A model generated the notes under the pieces. That model did not search any database. It was given only the letters and a program-made list of their open reading frames with translations, and had not been told where the DNA came from. A program made the position numbers and the translations under genes. A DNA stretch of 64,000 bases from Gymnodinialimonas sp. 202GB13-11 (lineage in GTDB: Bacteria; Pseudomonadota; Alphaproteobacteria; Rhodobacterales; Rhodobacteraceae): the NCBI RefSeq assembly GCF_040932485.1, contig NZ_JBFRBH010000001.1, positions 1,240,001 through 1,304,000 on the forward strand, given 5' to 3'. Below, piece after piece: positions 17,163 to 26,697 of this stretch (positions are counted from its first letter, which is position 1; each line of letters opens with the position of its first letter).

Positions 17163-18610
17163 TCCTTCAGGCTTTCTTCACGCAGGCCATCGGCCAGCAG
17201 GTTGAGGCCAAGCACAAGGCTCATCAGCGCCAAGGCGGGCGGTAGGGCGGGGTGGGGATAGACCGTCAGCAGGCGTCGGCCTTCGTTGATCGTGCTGCCC
17301 CAGTCCGGGCTCTCTGGCGAGAGGCCGAGACCGAAGAAGCCCAAGGTGCCCAGAAGGATCGTGGTGTAACCGATGCGAAGGCAGAAATCGACGATCAGCG
17401 GCCCACGTGCATTGGGCAGGATCTCCCACAGCATGATGTACCACGGGCCTTCGCCGCGGGTTTGGGCGGCGGCTACGTAGTCGCGGGTTTTCACATCCAG
17501 CGTGATGCCGCGCACGATGCGGAACACCGTGGGCGAGTTCACGAAGACCACCGAGACGAAGACAATCAGCAGGTTGCCGGGGATGTTGAAGAGGTCGAGA
17601 CTTTCCGGCCAGAAGCGCACGGCGCTTTCCGGGTCGGCGCGGTCCGAGATCAGCGAGAAGTAAAGCCAGAAGCCCACAATCGCAGCGATACCGACAAGGA
17701 TATTCCGGGTCATCGGTTGGGTGTGGTAGCGCGAGTTGAACAAGACGATCAGGAAGACGATGGGGAACAGGAACAGCACCATCGACATGTATTGCGGCAC
17801 GCCCGCTTGCACGATTTCCGGAGTCACGAGCAGGTAGAAGAGCAGGATGACGGGGAATGCGAGGACGAGGTTCGCGACGAAGGTCAGGATCGTGTCGAGC
17901 TTTCCACCGATATAGCCCGCCGGAAGCCCAAGCGTAATGCCGACCATGAAGGCGAAGAGCGTGGCGAGCGGCGCGATTTGCAACACGTAGGTGGAGCCGA
18001 GGACCATACGGGAGAAGACGTCACGGCCCAAACGGTCTCCGCCGAAGAGGTAGTGGGAATAGGCCTCCCCCTCAGGGGTGGCGGTGCCGGGCACCTCGTT
18101 GCGCATGGAGCTAATTTGGTCGAGGGCGTCAAACGGCGCGACCCAGCTGGAGAAGATGGCCGAGAAGACCCAAAACATCACCAGCCCGAAGCCCACCATA
18201 CCGATGGGGCTGTCGAAGAGCTTACCGTAGAGGCCGAGCTTGCGCTTGAACGTGATCGACAGGATGAACGTCACAATCAGCGCGATCCAGACGGGCAGGA
18301 ACCGCTGGCCGGCCGCACCGATGATGCCCTTTTGCTCCATCGTTGGCAGGACAAGCCCGCCGATGATGAAGCCTGCAACACACAGCAGGAAAAGCATTAC
18401 CGCGTATTTCATCGTCGTCAGAGCATAGTCTGACGGCGTGCGTGTGATGCCCATGGTGCCGTCGCCCTGGATTTCCAGCTCACCGGGGCGGACGCCCACG
18501 ATAGTGAGGACGAAGTTGGTGAAAAAGCCCAGGAAGAAGACCACCACGGAGGCGAGGATCATTGGGTTGAGGAAGCTGCCGAATTGGCCGGTCCATGTAA
18601 GGGATTCCAT
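17159..18610 (-). CDS. Peptide-type ABC transporter permease, enlarged DppC-like
   Basis: The 483-residue inner-membrane protein is much longer than the roughly 300 residues usual for DppC. The C-terminal half has the binding-protein-dependent permease core, with GGDRLGRDVFSRMVLGS, an EAA-type loop (RDYVAAAQTRGEGPWYIMLWEILPNARGPL) and SPESPDWGSTINEG. An N-terminal extension of about 140 residues adds several membrane segments, and another roughly 90 residues are inserted in the core around SRYHTQPMTRN. A good AGGAGA ribosome site precedes ATG 18610. It lies 12 bases after the DppB-like gene and overlaps the first small secreted gene by 4 bp. Confidence 0.9.
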   Translation of the reverse strand: MESLTWTGQFGSFLNPMILASVVVFFLGFFTNFVLTIVGVRPGELEIQGDGTMGITRTPSDYALTTMKYAVMLFLLCVAGFIIGGLVLPTMEQKGIIGAAGQRFLPVWIALIVTFILSITFKRKLGLYGKLFDSPIGMVGFGLVMFWVFSAIFSSWVAPFDALDQISSMRNEVPGTATPEGEAYSHYLFGGDRLGRDVFSRMVLGSTYVLQIAPLATLFAFMVGITLGLPAGYIGGKLDTILTFVANLVLAFPVILLFYLLVTPEIVQAGVPQYMSMVLFLFPIVFLIVLFNSRYHTQPMTRNILVGIAAIVGFWLYFSLISDRADPESAVRFWPESLDLFNIPGNLLIVFVSVVFVNSPTVFRIVRGITLDVKTRDYVAAAQTRGEGPWYIMLWEILPNARGPLIVDFCLRIGYTTILLGTLGFFGLGLSPESPDWGSTINEGRRLLTVYPHPALPPALALMSLVLGLNLLADGLREESLKD

Positions 18611-18622
18611 CTCGATATCTCC

Positions 18623-19711
18623 TTACGCGATGCGAATGCGGGGGTTGAGGAAGACGTAGCCGATATCCGAGATCAGCTGCGTCACGAGGACCACGAAGAC
18701 CGCCACGATGGAGCAGGACAAGAGCAGCTCGATATCGTTGTTGGAGGCGGCTTGTACGAGGGTCCAGCCAAAGCCGTTATAGTTGAACAGCGTCTCCACG
18801 ATCACCACGCCGGTCAGCAGCCAGGGGAACTGGAGCATGATGACGGTGAAGGGCGCGATGAGTGCGTTTCTGAGCGCGTGCCGCAGGACGATCTTGCGGA
18901 AGCTGACGCCCTTTAGGCGGGCCGTGCGGATGTATTGGGCGGTCATCACTTCGGCCATCGACGCGCGTGTCATCCGCGCGATGTAGCCCATGCCGTAGAG
19001 CGCGATCGTCACGACAGGCAGGGTGAAGTTCCAAAAGGTGATATCGTCCATGGCCGAGCGGGCGGAGCCGAGGAACAGCGTGCCGCTGTCGAGCCAGCCC
19101 CATTCCACCAGCAGCGGTGATAGGCCCGCCTGGGAGGAAGCGAGGAAGACGATGAAAATCACGCCGGAGACGTATTCTGGTGTCGCGGTGGAGGCGATGG
19201 ACATGGTCGATAGTGATCGATCAAGCCGGGAACCTTCGCGCATCCCCGCAAGCACGCCCACGAGAAGGGCGGCCGGGACCATCAGGGCAAAGGCCCAGAA
19301 CATCAGGATGCCGGTCAGCTGCAGTCGCCCGCCGATAATGTTGGAGACCTCGTCATCGGAGACGGTCGAGAAGCCCAGATCGCCTTGCAGCAGCCCGCAG
19401 CGGGCAGGCGCATCGGCGGGATCCATGCCAAAGTCGATGCAGCGGCCAGTGATTTCACCGGTTTCTTCATCCACCCGGGTCCAACCGGGGACAACACCCA
19501 ACCACTCGCCATAGCGGGAGATCATGGAGCCGCCATAGCCGTTGCGGTCAAGCCACGAGACGACCTCTTCATCGGTCATGCGGGCATTGCCTTGGGTCTT
19601 CGCGAGCTTTTCCAGGTTCGGGAAAAGGTTCGTGAGGAAGAACACCACGAATGTCAGGCAAAGTGCGGTGAGGATCATCACGCCAAAACGGCGGAGGATG
19701 AAGGCTCCCAT
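18623..19711 (-). CDS. Peptide-type ABC transporter permease, DppB-like
   Basis: The 362-residue inner-membrane protein begins MGAFILRRFGVMILTALCLTF, the standard DppB/OppB N-terminus, and has about six membrane segments. The EAA-type loop is YIRTARLKGVSFRKIVLRHALRNAL, and it ends VFLNPRIRIA. It forms the translocation channel with the DppC-like permease. The frame stays open upstream to 19930, but the extra residues run through a terminator-like hairpin, so ATG 19711 is taken. Confidence 0.92.
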   Translation of the reverse strand: MGAFILRRFGVMILTALCLTFVVFFLTNLFPNLEKLAKTQGNARMTDEEVVSWLDRNGYGGSMISRYGEWLGVVPGWTRVDEETGEITGRCIDFGMDPADAPARCGLLQGDLGFSTVSDDEVSNIIGGRLQLTGILMFWAFALMVPAALLVGVLAGMREGSRLDRSLSTMSIASTATPEYVSGVIFIVFLASSQAGLSPLLVEWGWLDSGTLFLGSARSAMDDITFWNFTLPVVTIALYGMGYIARMTRASMAEVMTAQYIRTARLKGVSFRKIVLRHALRNALIAPFTVIMLQFPWLLTGVVIVETLFNYNGFGWTLVQAASNNDIELLLSCSIVAVFVVLVTQLISDIGYVFLNPRIRIA

Positions 19712-19830
19712 GTCGGTCGGTCCCCTGTTGGTCTGGGCGGCGCGGTTGTTGTCGTGATGCGCTTCGCCTGGAGGTGGCCGCCTGCGATCTGCGCCGCGGT
19801 TCAGCCGTTTGCGGGAAAGTCCCGCAGGAA

Positions 19831-19861
19831 AGAAAAACCGGCGCCCCTGATGGGGGCGCCG
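19831..19861 (-). terminator. Hairpin between binding-protein and permease genes
   Basis: CGGCGCCCC (19839-19847) and GGGGCGCCG (19853-19861) form a perfect 9-bp stem. Read on the minus strand it starts 11 bases after the binding-protein stop and is followed by GTTTTTCTTT, as in an intrinsic terminator. A second hairpin TGCGGGA-AAG-TCCCGCA lies next to it (about 19810-19826). Partial termination or 3'-end protection would make the binding protein more abundant than the membrane parts, a known arrangement in ABC operons. Confidence 0.75.
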
Positions 19862-19871
19862 ATCTTTGAAT

Positions 19872-21527
19872 TTAGGCTTCGAAGCCGAGGTAGTGGACGT
19901 TGATCTCAAACTTGGGATGCATGTCCGCATTCACGATGCCGGCCTTGTAGTGGCGGAAGAGCGAGCGCCAGTAAGGCTGGATCGTCACGCCTTCGTTGAC
20001 CATGATCGTTTCGATCTGGGCCATCACCTCGCGGCGCGCATCGGCGTCCTGGATGCCGTTGGCCTGATCGAGAAGCGCGTCGAATTCCTCGTTCGCGAAG
20101 CCGGATTCGTTCCACGGCACACCGGAGCGGTAGGCGAGGTTGAGAACCTGAACGCCGAGCTCGCGGTGGTTCCAGTTCGTGGACGAGAACGGATAGTTCG
20201 CCCAGTCGTTCCAGAAGGTGGAGCCGGGGATGATCGTCCGCGTGACGTTGAAGCCGGCGTCGCGCAGTTGGGCTGCCACGGCGTCGGTCGTGTTCTTGCG
20301 GTAATCATCGTCGATCGAGATCAGTTCGAACTCGAAGTCAGCATTGCCAGATTCTTCCAGCAGCGCCTGAGCGGCAGCCGGATCGAACGCCAGTGCAGGC
20401 ACGTCGGCATATTCAGGGTGGATCGGGCAGACATGGTGGTTCTGCGCGGTCACGCCTTGGCCGTTGATGCCGAGATCCAGCATCACCTGGTTGTCGCACG
20501 CCATTGCAATGGCCTGACGGACGCGAACGTCGTCGTAAGGTGCATTGTTCTGGTTGGGACGGATCACCACGGTCGCGGCCGTCGTCACCTCGGACTGTGT
20601 CCAGCCGATGGCGGCGAAGAGGTCAACGAATTCACCGACCGTCTCGTAGGTCATGTCGAATTCGTCGGCTTCAGCGCCTGCGAACCACGCGGCGGGGTCC
20701 TGGCCGAGGTCAACGAACTGAACTTCGTCCAGATAGGCTTCGCCCCAGTACTCGTGATCCGCTTTGCGGGTCAGCGTCGCGCCAACACCCACTTCGTAGG
20801 ACGTGATCTCGTATGCGCCGGTGCCCACGCCGTGGTCGGCAGGGTTGGTGCCGATCAGGTCACGGTGCTGAACAGCGGACGGATAGTCCGCGATGCCGGG
20901 CACAAGCGTGATGTCGGGCGCAGGGTAGGTCACGCGCACGGTGTATTCGTCGACCACTTCGATGGCGCCTTCGCGGGCCACACCGGTGTCGGGGTCAACC
21001 AGGCCGCCCATACGGGTGGCCATGGAGTTGCCTTCAACGGTGCTGTCGCACCAGCCGATGAAGTTGGCAGCAACGTCTTCTGCGGTGAACGGATCGCCGT
21101 TGTTGAAGCTTACGCCCTGACGCACGTTCAGCGTGTAAACAGTGGCGTCTTCGTTGGCTTCCCAGCTGTCGAGCAGAACGCCTTCGAAGGAGCCGTCTGC
21201 GTTGTACTGGATCAGATATTCAAGGAAGCCGCGGGTCACGTTGGCCATCTGCGACCAGTCATAGGTGCGCGGGTCTTTCAGCGCGCGCACTTCCTGCTGG
21301 ATGCGCAGGGTGCCGCCAGCGGCGGGCACGGCGCGGTGGCCATCGGCTGCGGCGGGTGTGGCACCGATCAGCGAATAGGCTGCGGCGGCGCTGAGGCCGA
21401 GTGCGGTCGAGCGGACGAGGAATTCGCGGCGGTCAAGTTTGCCTTCCTTGTGCTCGCGCGCATACATCTCGGCGACCGGATGGCTCGTCAGACCCTTTTG
21501 GGTCTGTACGTGGGTGAAATCTTTCAT
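19872..21527 (-). CDS. Peptide-type ABC transporter substrate-binding protein
   Basis: The 551-residue protein belongs to solute-binding family 5 (DppA/OppA). A twin-arginine signal is visible (KLDRREFLVRSTALGLSAAAA, about residues 31-50), so it is probably exported folded by Tat. Family features include GVSFNNGDPFTAEDVAANF and YDDVRVRQAIAMACD. The ligand (peptide, opine or other) cannot be read from sequence. ATG 21527 follows GGAGACGACG; the frame opens at 21641, but those residues are not family-like. It is the first gene of the transport operon, 234 bp after the AraC regulator. Confidence 0.93.
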   Translation of the reverse strand: MKDFTHVQTQKGLTSHPVAEMYAREHKEGKLDRREFLVRSTALGLSAAAAYSLIGATPAAADGHRAVPAAGGTLRIQQEVRALKDPRTYDWSQMANVTRGFLEYLIQYNADGSFEGVLLDSWEANEDATVYTLNVRQGVSFNNGDPFTAEDVAANFIGWCDSTVEGNSMATRMGGLVDPDTGVAREGAIEVVDEYTVRVTYPAPDITLVPGIADYPSAVQHRDLIGTNPADHGVGTGAYEITSYEVGVGATLTRKADHEYWGEAYLDEVQFVDLGQDPAAWFAGAEADEFDMTYETVGEFVDLFAAIGWTQSEVTTAATVVIRPNQNNAPYDDVRVRQAIAMACDNQVMLDLGINGQGVTAQNHHVCPIHPEYADVPALAFDPAAAQALLEESGNADFEFELISIDDDYRKNTTDAVAAQLRDAGFNVTRTIIPGSTFWNDWANYPFSSTNWNHRELGVQVLNLAYRSGVPWNESGFANEEFDALLDQANGIQDADARREVMAQIETIMVNEGVTIQPYWRSLFRHYKAGIVNADMHPKFEINVHYLGFEA

Positions 21528-21761
21528 TTGCGTCGTCTCCCTGTGACGTCTTGGTCTGTTTTTATTTGAGCGCCCATTTTTCCGCGAAGCGGCCTGCGCG
21601 CCCTCAATCGCATTAGCAACCGCATTGGACACTTGCGTCAACGGTTAGTTGCGCCGACTAAGCGTCTGTTTGCGACATCGTCCAAGACAAAAACCGACAT
21701 TGGGCCGGGATGCAACCGGAGATGTATACAGGTCCCCGGAGCGATGGCCCGGAAATAACGC

Positions 21762-22568
21762 TTAGCTGCGCAGGCGCGGCTTGCGGAATTCCTTGGGTGT
21801 CTGACCCACCGCCTGGCTGAAGGCGCGGGTGAAGTAGGCCGCCGAAGAGAAGCCCAGTTGTTCGGCCACCTCGCGCGCTGGCAGATCGGTTTCCAGAAGC
21901 AAACGGCGCGCTTCGTGCATGATCCGCTCATTCAGTAGGGCAAGGGCCGGGCGGCCCGATGCATCGCGGCAGACGCGGCTGAGATGGGTCGGTGTGACCT
22001 GCAGGTCGCGCGCGTAGTCCGCGACGCCTTTGCCTGTGCGAAAGCCCTGTTCCATGCGTTCGGCAAACATCTCCACCAGCTTGTGCGAGCGTTCGCGGCT
22101 GATCACGCCTTCCTGGCGCGACAATTCGCGGGTCATCCAAGCGGAAATCAGCAATGAATAGGCAGTCAGCGCGCGGCCCATGGCGGGAGCTCGAGCGGCC
22201 AGTTCGGCTTCCACTTTTTCGATGTGGGACGTGACCGCAGCCTGGCTTTCGATGTTCGAGACGCGCAGGTGAAAGGGCAGGTCTGGAAGATCCAGACTAT
22301 TGTCGGGCGGCAGGCAGAGTTCCAACCCCTGCGTTTGTGCCGCCAATTCCAATGCCATTGGCACGCGGGCGGGCACAAACACGGCGGTGTTGGGGCCGTA
22401 GCCGCGCGTGATGCAATTCACGGAAACACGGCCCTGGCCACGGGTGATCCAGTAGAGGCGGGCGCGGGGGGAGGCGTGCAGGTGTTCGATCCGCCATGCC
22501 CCTTGCATGCGCAGTTTCCCGAGGGACGCGACAGAATGGGCAATGGGGCGGCGGGACGCTTCGAACAT
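21762..22568 (-). CDS. AraC family transcriptional regulator
   Basis: The 268-residue protein has an N-terminal cupin-like sensing region (LYWITRGQGRVSVNCITRG, about residues 35-60) and two C-terminal helix-turn-helix motifs (GVADYARDLQVTPTHLSRVC and AREVAEQLGFSSAAYFTRAF). It is encoded just upstream of the peptide ABC operon on the same strand, so it may control that operon; this is an inference. A short inverted repeat TTAGT/ACTAA (21645-21661) lies in the gap between them. miaA lies 55 bp upstream on the same strand. Confidence 0.9.
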   Translation of the reverse strand: MFEASRRPIAHSVASLGKLRMQGAWRIEHLHASPRARLYWITRGQGRVSVNCITRGYGPNTAVFVPARVPMALELAAQTQGLELCLPPDNSLDLPDLPFHLRVSNIESQAAVTSHIEKVEAELAARAPAMGRALTAYSLLISAWMTRELSRQEGVISRERSHKLVEMFAERMEQGFRTGKGVADYARDLQVTPTHLSRVCRDASGRPALALLNERIMHEARRLLLETDLPAREVAEQLGFSSAAYFTRAFSQAVGQTPKEFRKPRLRS

Positions 22569-22623
22569 GGGCGGCAGGGTAGCCGTAGGGTGCGAGTGCG
22601 CAAGCGGAAAGGAAGTTGGAGCG

Positions 22624-23490
22624 CTAAGGAAGCGAAAGGTGAGTCCAATCGGCCATATTCGAACGGAACCATGTACGTTGCCGCTTGGCGTATTGGCGCG
22701 AGGCGATGATTGCGGCGTCGCGCGCCGCCTCGAGGGTCATTTTGCCTTGCAGATGGGCGATCAATTCGGGCGCCCCGATGGCTTTGGCGCTTCCGCCCGC
22801 ATTTGGCCAACGGGCAAGGTTTCCGCGCGCTTCTTCGAGAGCTCCCTTGTCCAGCATCAGGTCAAACCGGCGCGCAATGCGGCCGGCCAGCCAGTCACGA
22901 TCGGCGTCGAGCAGGATTGAGTAGGTGTTTGCAAGCGGAAGCACGGGCGGCGGTGTCTCGGACTGCCAGGCTGAGAGTGGCTTGCCGGTACCGCGAAGAA
23001 CTTCCCACCCGCGTTGGATACGGGCACGGTTCTGGCGGTCGATGCGGTTGGCCAAGACGGGGTCTTCGTTATCAAGCTCGTTCAGGAGGATTTCGGTTGC
23101 CAAGGCATCTGCCGTCGCGCGCACCTCTGGCGCGGTGGCAGGAATCTCCACCAGGCCCTCCGTGAGCGCGCGAAAATAGAGGCCGGTGCCGCCGACGATG
23201 ATCGGGCGTAGGCTCAGGAAAGGGGTGACGTCGCGCAGCCATTGGCCGACGCTGTATTCGGCCTCAAACGGGACATGGCCGAAAAGGTGGTGGGGCGCCG
23301 CTGCCTCTTCCGCGGGCGAGGGGCGCGCTGTCAGGATGCGCCAGCCGTCATAGACCTGAAGGGAGTCGGCGTTCACGATGGGCCGGTTTTGCGCCTGCGC
23401 AATTGCAATGGCGAGCGCGGTTTTGCCGGATGCAGTTGGCCCCGCAATCAGCACAGGCCTGTCCTTTGGTATGATATCTATATCAATCAA
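22624..23490 (-). CDS. miaA: tRNA dimethylallyltransferase
   Basis: The 288-residue enzyme has the P-loop [13 protein letters not shown], the catalytic [11 protein letters not shown], and the [11 protein letters not shown] segment typical of MiaA. It transfers a dimethylallyl group to A37 of tRNAs that read UNN codons. The C-terminal region [14 protein letters not shown] is the usual tRNA-binding tail. The start at 23490 gives an N-terminus slightly longer than the minimal one. It is divergent from pyrH. Confidence 0.94.
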   Translation of the reverse strand: MIDIDIIPKDRPVLIAGPTASGKTALAIAIAQAQNRPIVNADSLQVYDGWRILTARPSPAEEAAAPHHLFGHVPFEAEYSVGQWLRDVTPFLSLRPIIVGGTGLYFRALTEGLVEIPATAPEVRATADALATEILLNELDNEDPVLANRIDRQNRARIQRGWEVLRGTGKPLSAWQSETPPPVLPLANTYSILLDADRDWLAGRIARRFDLMLDKGALEEARGNLARWPNAGGSAKAIGAPELIAHLQGKMTLEAARDAAIIASRQYAKRQRTWFRSNMADWTHLSLP

Positions 23491-23609
23491 TGCTTTGCGG
23501 GCCGTTCTTCAAGTTCTTTATTCGAGCTGGCCCGGCGAAAGGAGGGCGTTGAACCGGCGCGGTGTTTAGCCCATTGTTGCGCCGCAAATCAACGAAGGAC
23601 ATCCCCGCC

Positions 23610-24344
23610 ATGACAAGCGACCCCGCCCACACCGCCGCCCGGTACAACCGCGTGATGCTCAAGATTTCGGGTGAGGCCTTGATGGGCGATCAGGGCTTTG
23701 GCCTTCATCCGCCGACCGTGGAGCGCATCGCAAAGGAAATCAAATCCGTACACGATCTGGGCGTTGAGATCTGTCTGGTGATCGGCGGCGGCAACATCTT
23801 CCGCGGGCTGCAGGGTAGCGCGCAGGGTATGGAGCGGACGACAGCAGACTATATGGGGATGCTGGCAACGGTCATGAATGCTCTGGCGATGCAGAGCGCG
23901 CTTGAGTCGCTGGGAGTGTTTACGCGTGTCATCAGCGCGATCACGATGAACGAGGTGGCGGAGCCCTATATCCGCCGCCGCGCCGTTCGCCACCTCGAGA
24001 AGAAGCGCGTTTGCATCTTCGCCGCTGGCACCGGCAACCCGTATTTCACGACCGATACTGCCGCCACCCTGCGCGCGTCCGAGATGGCGTGTGAGGCGAT
24101 CTTCAAGGGCACCAAGGTCGACGGTGTGTATGACAAAGACCCTGCCAAGCACGACGATGCCAAGCGGTTCGAAACGGTCAGCTACGATGAAGTTCTGGCA
24201 CAGCATCTGGGTGTGATGGACGCTTCCGCCATTGCCTTGGCGCGCGAGAATGACCTGCCGATCATCGTCTTTAGCCTCGATGCACCGGGTGGATTCCTCT
24301 CGATCCTGTCGGGCGAGGGGACGTTCACGAAGGTGTCCGATTGA
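23610..24344 (+). CDS. pyrH: UMP kinase
   Basis: The 244-residue protein is a bacterial UMP kinase of the amino-acid-kinase fold. It shows [43 protein letters not shown] and [14 protein letters not shown]. It phosphorylates UMP to UDP. The start at 23610 follows AAGGAC; an earlier in-frame ATG at 23562 has no family residues. In many bacteria pyrH follows rpsB-tsf; here the gene upstream is divergent miaA. A small secreted protein gene overlaps its stop before frr. Confidence 0.95.
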   Translation: MTSDPAHTAARYNRVMLKISGEALMGDQGFGLHPPTVERIAKEIKSVHDLGVEICLVIGGGNIFRGLQGSAQGMERTTADYMGMLATVMNALAMQSALESLGVFTRVISAITMNEVAEPYIRRRAVRHLEKKRVCIFAAGTGNPYFTTDTAATLRASEMACEAIFKGTKVDGVYDKDPAKHDDAKRFETVSYDEVLAQHLGVMDASAIALARENDLPIIVFSLDAPGGFLSILSGEGTFTKVSD

Positions 24345-25153
24345 GGCTCGCGGTCTGTCTCGCGCTGTTCGCCTTTCCCTGCGCGGCGGACCCTGTCGCG
24401 CTTTCGTTCTTTGAGCAGAATGGATGTGTTGCCTCAGCCGGTGATCTGACTGCGGCAGCGGCCAGTGGGGTCGATGTTGCAGCGATTGATGAATACGTCA
24501 TGGCTCAGATGGCGGAAGGTCATGTGGTTGAGCAGGGGGCCTATACGGTTCTATCGCCAGAAATCTGCACGATCCGCCTGCCGCAGATTGAGACCGAGTG
24601 GCGACTGGATGCGCCAGAAATCCAGGCCATCACCACGGCAGTCGATCGTGACCCTGAGTTTCCTGGATGTCTCCTTGGGGATTTGCGCGGTTTTTTCGGA
24701 CAGCAATACCCCGATGATCCGGCACGCGCCTATGATGAGTTTGTCCGCTTCGTGGCCGCACATATTATTTCTGGGGAGGTTCGCTTCTTCAGCGAGTCCC
24801 CCTTGAGGACCCCGGCGACGTGGCAGGTTGTGACGGGTGATTGCGCAAACGTGCCCGAAATTGACGCGATGCGTGAGACCCAACGCTACATCGCCGATGA
24901 ACCCTTTGCGGAAGTCATTGCGACCTTGCAGGCCAACGACCCATGTTTTGAGGAGCGAAGTGACAGTTTACGCAATGCGGTGCTCGCCCTTCAGGGGATC
25001 GATGTTACAACGGGGCAGGGACCTGATGGTGCTGCGGTGAATGCGTGGATGGATACAGAATTCCTGTTCATAATGCTCGCGGCCGACTGGTTCATAGGGG
25101 ACAGCTTTACGGAGCGGGGCATGACGCGTCCGCCGCTTTGCGCCTGGCCATAG
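24341..25153 (+). CDS. Secreted protein of unknown function between pyrH and frr
   Basis: The 270-residue product starts at TTG 24341, overlapping the pyrH stop by 4 bases, and has a signal peptide ([16 protein letters not shown]). The mature protein has seven Cys residues ([37 protein letters not shown] and PLCAWP among them) and may form disulfides in the periplasm. I do not recognise a family. Translation appears coupled to pyrH, which is odd for an exported protein. Confidence 0.78.
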   Translation: MRLAVCLALFAFPCAADPVALSFFEQNGCVASAGDLTAAAASGVDVAAIDEYVMAQMAEGHVVEQGAYTVLSPEICTIRLPQIETEWRLDAPEIQAITTAVDRDPEFPGCLLGDLRGFFGQQYPDDPARAYDEFVRFVAAHIISGEVRFFSESPLRTPATWQVVTGDCANVPEIDAMRETQRYIADEPFAEVIATLQANDPCFEERSDSLRNAVLALQGIDVTTGQGPDGAAVNAWMDTEFLFIMLAADWFIGDSFTERGMTRPPLCAWP

Positions 25154-25279
25154 GGTAATCGGACTACCGCCAATCACGCATCATCTGCACGAAAAGCCCT
25201 GAAACCGGGGTGTTGTCGAACCTCTGCCCTGCGGGTTACAAGCGGCGCTACGTAACAACAAAGAACAGGCCTTTGCGAC

Positions 25280-25834
25280 ATGTCCGACGAATTCATGCTC
25301 GATACCGATGATCTGGAGCGCCGGATGGAAGGGGCGATTGCCTCCCTTCGGACGGAATTTGCCTCGCTGCGGACGGGCCGTGCCTCAGCCTCGATGCTGG
25401 AGCCTGTGATGGTGGACGCTTATGGCGCGATGACGCCGATCAACCAGGTTGGCACGGTTAATGTGCCTGAGCCGCGGATGGTTACGGTAAACGTCTGGGA
25501 CAAGGGCCTTGTCGGCAAGGTTGAGAAGGCGATCCGCGAGAGCGGTCTGGGCATCAACCCGCAGCTTAACGGCACAATCATCATGCTGCCGATCCCAGAG
25601 CTGAATGAAGAACGCCGCCGGGAATTGGGTAAGGTTGCGGGCACCTACGCGGAGAATGCTCGGGTCAGCATTCGCAATATCCGCCGCGACGGGATGGACC
25701 AGATCAAGAAGGCCGATACCTCCGAGGATGATGCGAAGTTCTGGGAAGGCGCGGTGCAGGAACTGACCGATACCTATATCAAGCGGGTCGATGACCAGCT
25801 GGAGACCAAGCAAGAAGAGATCATGCAGGTTTGA
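25280..25834 (+). CDS. frr: Ribosome recycling factor
   Basis: The 184-residue protein matches RRF in length and sequence, with [45 protein letters not shown] and [13 protein letters not shown]. It splits post-termination ribosomes with EF-G in the cytoplasm. A 126-bp gap separates it from the preceding secreted protein gene, so it may have its own promoter. Its stop codon lies inside the first strand of a predicted RNA structure. Confidence 0.96.
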   Translation: MSDEFMLDTDDLERRMEGAIASLRTEFASLRTGRASASMLEPVMVDAYGAMTPINQVGTVNVPEPRMVTVNVWDKGLVGKVEKAIRESGLGINPQLNGTIIMLPIPELNEERRRELGKVAGTYAENARVSIRNIRRDGMDQIKKADTSEDDAKFWEGAVQELTDTYIKRVDDQLETKQEEIMQV

Positions 25835-25893
25835 AACCGGTATCGGCCCTGACGGGCCGACAGACGCGTCAGTGGCGCGTTTGCGGTTTCAAA
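25830..25893 (+). promoter_or_regulatory. Three-way-junction RNA element between frr and uppS
   Basis: TTTGAAACCG (25830-25839) pairs perfectly over 10 bp with CGGTTTCAAA (25884-25893). It encloses two more hairpins, CGGCCC-TGAC-GGGCCG (25844-25859) and ACGCG/CGCGT (25864-25880). The outer stem includes the frr stop codon. No T-run follows, so it is not a standard terminator. It may be an attenuator, a processing site or a stabilising 3' structure. Confidence 0.5.
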
Positions 25894-25972
25894 GGCCAAA
25901 GCCCGGGATGACATGCATCCTAGCCAATCAAGCCTCATCCATCATACCGGACGCTCCCTGAAAGGACGCCCA

Positions 25973-26689
25973 ATGACCGACCAGACCAAAGCGCCAAAAC
26001 ACGTTGCCATCATCATGGATGGCAATGGCCGTTGGGCGCAGATGCGGCATCGTCCGCGCCTTGTCGGCCATCATGCTGGCGCCAAACGTGTACGGGAAGT
26101 TGTAAAGGCTTGCCCTGATTTGGGGGTGAAGTATCTGACGATCTTCGCCTTCTCCACTGAGAACTGGAAGCGGACGCAGACCGAAGTTGCGGGTCTGATG
26201 AAGCTGTTCAAACGCTATATTCGCCGTGAGGCAGAGAACCTGCTGGAAGAGGGAGTGAGGGTTCGTTTCATTGGCGACCGCGTGCGGCTTGAGCCTGCGC
26301 TGGTGGATCTGATGGACGGGCTGGAGCTTTTGACGGCTGACAATGACAAGGTGCATTTGACGATTGCGCTGAATTACGGCGGTCGGGATGAGGTGGCGCG
26401 TGCCGCCCGTCGATTGGCCCATGATGTTGAAATGGGCAAGCTGAACCCGCGTGACGTATGTGATGAGACGTTTCCCAAATACCTCGACACCCATGTTCTG
26501 CCTGACCCCGATCTGGTGATCCGCACGAGCGGTGAGGCGCGCATCTCGAATTTCCTGCTGTGGCAGTCGGCCTACGCGGAGTACGAGTTTATCGACACGC
26601 TCTGGCCTGATTTCACCTCGGATGTCTTCGCTGAAGTGGTGGGGCGCTTCGGGGTTCGGGAACGGCGCTTCGGCGCGGTGCCGGTCTGA
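25973..26689 (+). CDS. uppS: Isoprenyl (undecaprenyl diphosphate) synthase
   Basis: The 238-residue cis-prenyltransferase has AIIMDGNGRWAQ with the Mg-binding Asp, GHHAGAKRVREVVKAC, FAFSTENWKR and the C-terminal RTSGEARISNFLLWQSAYAE. It makes the C55 lipid carrier for peptidoglycan and LPS from IPP. The start at 25973 follows AAGGAC; an earlier ATG at 25913 lies in the intergenic region. cdsA follows after 8 bases. Confidence 0.95.
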   Translation: MTDQTKAPKHVAIIMDGNGRWAQMRHRPRLVGHHAGAKRVREVVKACPDLGVKYLTIFAFSTENWKRTQTEVAGLMKLFKRYIRREAENLLEEGVRVRFIGDRVRLEPALVDLMDGLELLTADNDKVHLTIALNYGGRDEVARAARRLAHDVEMGKLNPRDVCDETFPKYLDTHVLPDPDLVIRTSGEARISNFLLWQSAYAEYEFIDTLWPDFTSDVFAEVVGRFGVRERRFGAVPV

Positions 26690-26697
26690 GGCGCGCG

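Noticed and set aside
17252-18433. 393-codon plus-strand frame opposite the enlarged permease
   Set aside because: Highly charged, His/Asp/Glu-rich translation typical of an antisense membrane-protein shadow.
19866-21569. 567-codon open frame on the plus strand opposite the substrate-binding protein
   Set aside because: The minus strand encodes a complete family 5 binding protein with Tat signal; the plus frame has no recognisable domain.
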